Shown here in pieces: positions 58,683 through 64,000 of a stretch of 64,000 nt of DNA (positions are counted from its first letter, which is position 1; each line of letters opens with the position of its first letter). The notes under the pieces were generated by a model. That model ran no database searches. It worked only from the letters and a program-made list of their open reading frames with translations, and had not been told where the DNA came from. The DNA is from Terriglobia bacterium (GTDB taxonomy: Bacteria; Acidobacteriota; Terriglobia; Terriglobales; Acidobacteriaceae): contig JAIQEY010000027.1 of assembly GCA_020073565.1 (NCBI GenBank), positions 19,068 through 83,067 on the forward strand. The letters run 5' to 3'. Position numbers and translations under genes: made by a program.

Positions 58683-59989
58683 GATTCCAGCTCATCGGCG
58701 TTAACCACAAGACCGCGCCGGTCGAAGTCCGCGAACGGCTCGCGATACCCGAGTCGCGCCTGCCGGATGCCTGTAAGAAGCTGGCTGAGCACCCGGCTAT
58801 TGCTGAAGGCATGATCGTTTCGACCTGCAACCGGGTGGAGTTTCTTGCCAACATGAAGAATGGTTCGGGCGATTTGCGCGAGTTTCTCGGCGAGTACTTC
58901 GCGGTCGACCCCAGCCAGTTTGAAAATCATCTTTACGAATTTCGTGAAGACGACGCCGTTCGCCATGTTTTCCGCGTGGCTGCCAGCCTTGATTCCATGG
59001 TGGTCGGGGAACCGCAGATTCTCGGGCAGGTGAAAGAGGCCTATGCCACTGCCCGGGCTGTGGGCGCGGTGCGCGCTCAACTGGATCAGTTGCTCACCCG
59101 AGCTTTTGCGGTCGCCAAGCGCGTTCGCACGGAAACCGCGGTCGGCTCTTCTTCGGTTTCGGTGGCCTCGGTTGCGGTCGAACTCGCCGAAAAGATCTTC
59201 GGCAACTTGAGCGGGAAAAGTGTCTACCTGGTCGGTGCCGGCAAGATGAGCGAACTCGCCGCCCGGCACTTGCTGGCGCACGGCGCCTCCTCGATCTTTG
59301 TTGCGAATCGAACTTACGACCGTGCCATCCGGCTGGCGCAAAAATTTGAGGGACAAGCAATCGAATTCAGCCGGCTTTATGACACCTGCGAGCGCGCCGA
59401 CATTGTTATTACCTCGACGGGATCGCCCCATTTCATTTTTAGACGCGAGCACGGCGAGAAATTTCTGGCGCGGCGCCGCAACCGTCCGATGTTCTTCATT
59501 GACATCGCGGTGCCGCGTGATGTCGATCCTGAGCTGAACAAGCTGGACGGCATTTTTGTTTACGATATCGACGACCTGCAGCAGGCCGTCAGTTCGCACG
59601 TCGCGGATCGCAAGAAGGAAGCCGAAAAGGCCGAAGCGATCGTTAACAGTGAAGTCGAGAAGTTTCACGCCCGTCTTCTCACGCTCGACGTGGTGCCGAC
59701 CATCGTGTCGCTGCAAGACCATCTCGAAACGATTCGCCAGGCCGAGATTGATCGCGTGCGCGGGCGTCTGGGCACGATGAGCGCCGATCAGGAACTGGCG
59801 GTCGAAGCACTGACTCGTGGCATCATCAACAAGATCATGCACACGCCTATCAGCACGCTGAAAACGGCCGCCCGCGAGCCTGAATCAACCACGGTCGTCG
59901 AAATCGTGCGCCGGTTGTTCAATCTGCAGGACAAGGAAAAGCAAGCCGCAGCTTCCAAGTCGAGCGGTGACTCGGGAGCGCAAAACTGA
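58679..59989 (+). CDS. hemA: Glutamyl-tRNA reductase
   Basis: 436 residues from ATG 58679, overlapping the preceding stop. The catalytic Cys50 is in STCNRVEF. The NADPH-binding domain has [16 protein letters not shown]-terminal dimerisation helix region follows. It reduces glutamyl-tRNA to glutamate-1-semialdehyde, the first committed step of tetrapyrrole synthesis by the C5 route. hemC follows with a one-base overlap (TGATG). Confidence 0.95.
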   Translation: MRFQLIGVNHKTAPVEVRERLAIPESRLPDACKKLAEHPAIAEGMIVSTCNRVEFLANMKNGSGDLREFLGEYFAVDPSQFENHLYEFREDDAVRHVFRVAASLDSMVVGEPQILGQVKEAYATARAVGAVRAQLDQLLTRAFAVAKRVRTETAVGSSSVSVASVAVELAEKIFGNLSGKSVYLVGAGKMSELAARHLLAHGASSIFVANRTYDRAIRLAQKFEGQAIEFSRLYDTCERADIVITSTGSPHFIFRREHGEKFLARRRNRPMFFIDIAVPRDVDPELNKLDGIFVYDIDDLQQAVSSHVADRKKEAEKAEAIVNSEVEKFHARLLTLDVVPTIVSLQDHLETIRQAEIDRVRGRLGTMSADQELAVEALTRGIINKIMHTPISTLKTAAREPESTTVVEIVRRLFNLQDKEKQAAASKSSGDSGAQN

Positions 59990-60924
59990 TGGCGCGCCTC
60001 CGCATTGGCTCCCGCGGGTCGCAACTCGCGCTCTGGCAGGCTCACCATATCTCGGACCTGCTTCGGGCCCAGGGCCACACCGTGGAACTCGAAATCATCA
60101 AGACGACCGGCGACAAGATCACTGATGTCGCGCTTGCCAAGGTCGGCACGAAGGGCATGTTCACCAAGGAAATTGAAGAGGCCTTGGTGGAGAATCGCGT
60201 GGACCTCGCGGTCCACAGCCTGAAGGATTTGCCCACCGAGCTGGCCGCGGATTTCGAGATTGCGGCCATTACGAAGCGGGAGAATCCGCGTGACGTGTTC
60301 TGTTCCGTGAACTTCGCAAGCATTGAGGCACTGCCCGAGCGAGCTAATGTCGGGACCAGCAGCCTCCGAAGGCAGGCTCAGCTGAAAGCGGTACGTCCCG
60401 ACCTTTTGATTCATCCGCTTCGTGGCAATGTCGACACGCGCCTTCGAAAGCTGGAATCGGGTGATTACGACGCCATCATTCTAGCCGCCGCTGGTCTGAA
60501 CCGCCTGGGTAAGACCCAACTTGTGCGGCAGGTGATTCCGGTGGAAGTGATGACGCCTGCTGCCGGGCAGGGCGCTCTTGGGATTGAGATTCGCAGGGGC
60601 GATGCGGCGACGCGCGCCCTGCTTGCGTTTCTGGATGACGCTGACGCCCGCGCCGCGACAACCTGTGAACGCGCTCTTCTGAATAAACTCGGTGGCGGTT
60701 GCCAGGTTCCGATCGGGGCTTTTGCGGAAGTGCGAGGCGCGAAGGTTCACTTGAACGCGCTGGTCGCTCATCCTGACGGGAGCAAGGTTCTGCGGGAAAC
60801 CCGGGAGGGGAACGATCCCGAGCGGCTCGGCAATGAAGTGGGTGAGACCCTGCTGCGCCGGGGTGGCGATGCTATCCTCGAAGAGGTTTACGGCGAGGGT
60901 TTCGCATTGCCTCAGCAACCGTGA
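59989..60924 (+). CDS. hemC: Porphobilinogen deaminase
   Basis: 311 residues. [14 protein letters not shown] opens the protein, [11 protein letters not shown] and the [12 protein letters not shown] arginine-rich substrate loop are present, and Cys238 (GGGCQVPIG) carries the dipyrromethane cofactor. It joins four porphobilinogens to hydroxymethylbilane. It is in the same operon as hemA. Confidence 0.96.
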   Translation: MARLRIGSRGSQLALWQAHHISDLLRAQGHTVELEIIKTTGDKITDVALAKVGTKGMFTKEIEEALVENRVDLAVHSLKDLPTELAADFEIAAITKRENPRDVFCSVNFASIEALPERANVGTSSLRRQAQLKAVRPDLLIHPLRGNVDTRLRKLESGDYDAIILAAAGLNRLGKTQLVRQVIPVEVMTPAAGQGALGIEIRRGDAATRALLAFLDDADARAATTCERALLNKLGGGCQVPIGAFAEVRGAKVHLNALVAHPDGSKVLRETREGNDPERLGNEVGETLLRRGGDAILEEVYGEGFALPQQP

Positions 60925-61039
60925 GGCAGTCCTCAGGGGCTTGAGCCCGCATGTTTCTGGCTGTGATCAGCACGGCTGAAGCCGTGCCCTTCCCAAAACC
61001 GATTTCTGAAACCAGTTCTTACTGACTACCGATTACTAC

Positions 61040-61846
61040 ATGCGCAAGCCCAACGAAAAATATCCTCTCGCCGGTACTCGCATTCTGGTCGGACGCGCCC
61101 GGCATCAAGCGGGCAGTCTTTCGACCAGCCTTCGCGGACTGGGTGCGAGTGTGATCGAGATTCCGTTTATTGAGATTCGCAAGCCCAGCACGTTTCAGCC
61201 GCTCGATGACGCATTGAAGAGTCTCAAGACTTACGACTGGCTTATTCTGACCAGCGCGAACGGGGTCGATGCGATGTGGAATCGGCTTCGGAAATTGCGC
61301 ATCGCCCGCAAGAACCTCAAGCAGCTCCAGATTGCCGCCATTGGACCCGCCACCAAGAAAGCGATTGTGAAGCACGGGCTGAAGGTCAAGATGGTCCCTG
61401 AAGAGTATGTAGCCGAGTCCGTGGTAAAAGGTCTGCGAGACAAAGTGAACGGCAAGCGCGTCTTGCTCGTTCGGGCAAAGGTGGCGCGTGACGTAATTCC
61501 GGAAGAACTCCGGGCTGCCGGTGCGCTCGTCGATGTGATTGAGGCTTACGAAACCGTGGTGCCCGAGAAATCGCGCGCACGTCTGCGCTCGCTGATGAAG
61601 AACTCGATGCGTCGTCCCCACGTGGTCACATTCACCAGTTCTTCGACAGCCAGGAATTTTGCCGAGCTCCTCGGCAACGCGCGGGCGAGCTTCCTCAAGA
61701 AGGTTCAGTTTGCTTCGATTGGGCCGGTGACTTCGGCAACGCTTCGGGAACTGGGTTTGCCAGTCGCAATCGAAGCGCGCGAATTTACTATGGGAGGACT
61801 GATTCGCGGGATCGTCCTCGCCCGCTACGCCGAACCCTCGGTCTAG
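61040..61846 (+). CDS. hemD: Uroporphyrinogen-III synthase
   Basis: 268 residues, family HEM4. GTRILVGRARHQAGSLSTSL opens the protein and LILTSANGVDAMWNRL, FTSSSTARNFAELLG and KVQFASIGPVTSATLRELG are conserved blocks. It closes hydroxymethylbilane with inversion of ring D. It lies 115 bp after hemC; that gap has a GGCTGAAGCC palindrome. The start is ATG 61040. Confidence 0.9.
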   Translation: MRKPNEKYPLAGTRILVGRARHQAGSLSTSLRGLGASVIEIPFIEIRKPSTFQPLDDALKSLKTYDWLILTSANGVDAMWNRLRKLRIARKNLKQLQIAAIGPATKKAIVKHGLKVKMVPEEYVAESVVKGLRDKVNGKRVLLVRAKVARDVIPEELRAAGALVDVIEAYETVVPEKSRARLRSLMKNSMRRPHVVTFTSSSTARNFAELLGNARASFLKKVQFASIGPVTSATLRELGLPVAIEAREFTMGGLIRGIVLARYAEPSV

Positions 61847-61860
61847 CCGGGTTTCCCGCT

Positions 61861-62535
61861 CTACTGCGTCGGTTTGGGATTCGAGACTCCCATCTGCGGG
61901 TCAATCGCATCCAGGTACGCCTGCATTCTCTGCTTTCCGTCGACCGGCAGACCAATGAACTCAATTCCGTTTCCCACTCCTGGATCGCAGGTGCGCACCA
62001 CCGCGGTAATGTTGATATGCTCCGAATACAGCCAGAACTCGACCCGCAGAACCGTTCCCACCGGCAGCGGCAGGATGCTTTCGACGTAGCATCCATTTCC
62101 GCTGATATCCGTCGAATTGATTCGCATGGGCGTCTTCACGCGCTCATCGCGCAGTTCGATCGGCAGCGCAATCTTGTGCCGCGGATAACGCCGCCGATTT
62201 GACGGCGGAACGCTCACCGTCGACCCTTCGATGGGCAGGTATGCCTTCCACGGGCACTCCTGGTCGGCCAGCAACTTCACCCCCACCTGATTTTTTTTGA
62301 TTGCTCCCGTGTCCATCACCCAAGCCACCGTGCACCGCGCTTTCTTGTCGTCGCACTGGACTCCGATCACATCGCCCACTTTCAGTTCGGTCTCGATGCC
62401 AGAAAGCAGAGCGCCTTCCGAACTGATGTTCTGGGCGCGTGCGTGTTGGCTGAATGGCCGTCCCTCGGCATTCATCCCCCATGCCCGCACGGGCAGGTCG
62501 ACGGTCACTCGGGGCTCAAGTTGTTTGTCGTTCAT
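61861..62535 (-). CDS. Double PilZ-domain protein
   Basis: 224 residues. The first PilZ-like unit (PVRAWGMNAEGRPF, AQNISSEGALLSG) is followed by the second (RRRYPRHKIALPIELR, TDISGNGCYVESI). The second has a complete RxxxR-type start (RRRYPRHK) and the DxSxxG motif, so c-di-GMP binding is plausible; the first lacks the arginine motif. It is convergent with hemD. No operon partner is visible. Confidence 0.85.
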   Translation of the reverse strand: MNDKQLEPRVTVDLPVRAWGMNAEGRPFSQHARAQNISSEGALLSGIETELKVGDVIGVQCDDKKARCTVAWVMDTGAIKKNQVGVKLLADQECPWKAYLPIEGSTVSVPPSNRRRYPRHKIALPIELRDERVKTPMRINSTDISGNGCYVESILPLPVGTVLRVEFWLYSEHINITAVVRTCDPGVGNGIEFIGLPVDGKQRMQAYLDAIDPQMGVSNPKPTQ

Positions 62536-62641
62536 GAAAGTACAATTATGCAGATCATACAGGACTCAGCTATTCACGATCCTGGAAACTACATCCGTGC
62601 GTTCCCTTCAAAGTGCCTCTGGTCGGCACCGGCGCAACCTG

Positions 62642-63532
62642 CTAGGTGCGGCTACCTGCAAACTCACGATAGCTGATCAGACGGATCTTCTGCTCATCAA
62701 GAAACGTGCGCAGTTCTTCCGACGTCAGCAAGCGACGTTCCTGGTCGCGTGACTCGAGCAGGCGGGTGTGGGCGGCGCGCAGGTCGGCATCATCGTAGCC
62801 CGGGTGACAAACCAGTTCCCATGTTCCTTCCGGCAGGTTTGCGAGCGCCCGCCGGAGCAAGGAAGGGTTAAAAAGTCCAGTCTCCACCACTCCTACGACG
62901 CCGTCGGGAGTCGCCAGCCCTGCACGGCGGGCCTTCACGCGGAACTGGCTGGCAAAACTCCTCAGCATGCGCACCTCACCATAGCGTTTCCAGAGGCCCG
63001 GCTTGCCGGCGAACTGGGTCGCGCGGGCGGCTGCCACTGGAACGAAAGGATTGCGCAGCGCGGGTACGCCGCAGATACGCGCAGCTCGCAGCAAGGCTCC
63101 CAGAATCTCGGGGAAGACGTGAGTATGCTTGTGCGTATCGAGATGCGTGACCTGCAGTCCGGCGGACTGAATGGTTCTGATTTGCGCGGTGATCTCTTCG
63201 ACCAGCTGATCGGGATCAAAACCCCCAAACACGGCACGAGCGGCCACGGCCGGAAGACGAGAGTGAAACTTATCAGGCTCCGCCGAGCGGATGGCGAGCA
63301 AGGTGTCGACCGCGTCGGGTTCGGAGACGGGCGCTCCGTCAACCAATACGACGTGAGATCCGACCGAGAGCGTAGGTGCAGCTCGGGCTCGCTCCACCGC
63401 ATCGTGGAACGCCCCGCCCTTGGCCATGAGTGTGGCGGAAGTAACGATTCCGGCGGCGTGGGTTTCTACAATCGCGCGATTGACTCCGGGCGTCAACCCA
63501 AAGTCATCGGCATTGACAATCAACTGTCGCAC
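62642..63532 (-). CDS. hpnK: HpnK/ChbG-family carbohydrate deacetylase
   Basis: 296 residues. The metal-binding NADDFGLTPGVNRAI opening and HLDTHKHTHVFP are of the YdjC/ChbG deacetylase family. It is closest by memory to HpnK, which accompanies hopanoid genes; no squalene-hopene cyclase is in the window, so that link is inferred. It may deacetylate an acetylated sugar head group. The start lies about 120 bp before the tRNA-Val gene, on the opposite strand. Confidence 0.75.
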   Translation of the reverse strand: MRQLIVNADDFGLTPGVNRAIVETHAAGIVTSATLMAKGGAFHDAVERARAAPTLSVGSHVVLVDGAPVSEPDAVDTLLAIRSAEPDKFHSRLPAVAARAVFGGFDPDQLVEEITAQIRTIQSAGLQVTHLDTHKHTHVFPEILGALLRAARICGVPALRNPFVPVAAARATQFAGKPGLWKRYGEVRMLRSFASQFRVKARRAGLATPDGVVGVVETGLFNPSLLRRALANLPEGTWELVCHPGYDDADLRAAHTRLLESRDQERRLLTSEELRTFLDEQKIRLISYREFAGSRT

Positions 63533-63650
63533 GCAGAAAGTGTAGCAGCCTCTTCACTAGCCGGGTTTGACCCGAGGTCGAGCGTCAAGTATTCTCAGCT
63601 CAAGTCTGGCGGTCGGCAGAGTGGCTCCGCCAGTCCCATCCGCACCGTGC

Positions 63651-63727
63651 GGGCGGTTAGCTCAGCTGGTTAGAGCGCCTGCCTTACAAGCAGGAGGTCG
63701 CAGGTTCGAGTCCTGCACTGCCCACCA
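63651..63727 (+). tRNA. tRNA-Val (anticodon TAC)
   Basis: Acceptor GGGCGGT/ACTGCCC pairs (with one G-T), D-arm TTAGCTCAGCTGGTTAGAGC, anticodon stem CTGCC/AGCAG with loop TTACAAG including TAC, T-arm CAGGTTCGAGTCCTG, and an encoded CCA end. Val decodes GUA/GUG. Confidence 0.95.
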
Positions 63728-64000
63728 GGTTTGCCGGCAATGCAGTCACCTTGCCTCGCGTGGTGTTACCCTAGTCTCACCTCGATAGTTCACTTTCCTA
63801 ATTGGTAATTCCGTCACGCAGAAGGAGGTCCCCCATGGGGGTATTAGTGCGCCGGGATAAACCGGCTTGAAGCAGAGAACGGAAAATTCTCACGAGAAAG
63901 GACTAGCGATCCGCTCGGCCCCGAGTCTTGCGCTGCTACCGCGAGGGACACAGTGAAGCGTAGACAGGGGTATAGGCGGGGTGGGCTATTGAGCTGCGAA
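63728..64000. other. Unassigned right-end sequence with strong ribosome site
   Basis: No gene recognised. A perfect ribosome-binding sequence (AAGGAGGT, 63822-63829) precedes ATG 63835, but that frame ends after 11 codons (TGA 63868). No terminator, tRNA or known RNA is visible. Confidence 0.35.

Noticed and set aside
63567..63788. Plus-strand frame across the tRNA-Val gene
   Set aside because: It reads through a clear tRNA structure and cannot be a gene.

Overview
The window looks like a piece of an Acidobacteriota chromosome (class Terriglobia type). This is an inference from high G+C, gene content (choice-of-anchor/beta-propeller secreted protein, PilZ and HD-GYP signalling, HpnK, orphan secretin, many small secreted proteins of unknown function) and abundant short dispersed palindromic repeats between genes. 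No rRNA, CRISPR array, prophage or complete insertion sequence is visible. Almost all space is taken by single-copy housekeeping genes with short intergenic gaps, and one tRNA-Val closes the right end.

Layout. 1-12.8 kb: a partial Nramp-type transporter, MutT, a free-methionine-sulfoxide-reductase-like GAF protein, a BtuF-like protein, an IscU-like scaffold, a HAD phosphatase, a MocA-like nucleotidyltransferase, a DedA-rhodanese fusion, RidA, polyprenyl diphosphate synthase, YajQ, TatD, MetG and LarC. 13-24.8 kb: ArgS, an OmpA-type lipoprotein, a TPR protein, small secreted proteins, PilD with a PAS protein, a membrane histidine kinase, a cytochrome c, a BON/glycine-zipper lipoprotein and a PilZ protein. 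24.9-34 kb: MobA, MlaF-like ATPase, riboflavin genes ribE and ribD separated by a membrane Ser/Thr kinase and doxX, FtsY, and an HD-GYP receptor. 34-44.6 kb: a GHMP sugar kinase, secreted proteins, two tiny coupled cysteine-rich proteins, NadE, a DsbA-like protein, a secretin and YmdB. 44.8-53 kb: a peptidoglycan-recycling operon (nagZ-anmK-peptide-binding lipoprotein), MutS and a GalT-like protein. 53-64 kb: a 147-bp MITE, a 1132-residue ASH/beta-propeller protein, a haem operon (ccsA/hemX-hemA-hemC, then hemD), a PilZ protein, HpnK and tRNA-Val.

The most striking observation is the DedA-rhodanese fusion at 5158-6129 (minus). An in-frame TGA sits exactly at the position of the catalytic rhodanese cysteine. 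The frame then continues for 52 well-conserved codons to a TAG, and a 5-bp hairpin lies about 16 nt after the TGA, as in a bacterial SECIS. The simplest reading is a selenocysteine-containing membrane sulfurtransferase.

The second theme is that the same palindromic repeats found between genes also occur in frame inside housekeeping enzymes (metG, argS twice, larC, anmK, mutS). They fall at places that look like linkers or surface loops, reminiscent of the Rickettsia palindromic elements. Several enzymes also carry substitutions at canonical catalytic or ligand positions (Nramp, GalT, IscU, fRMsr).
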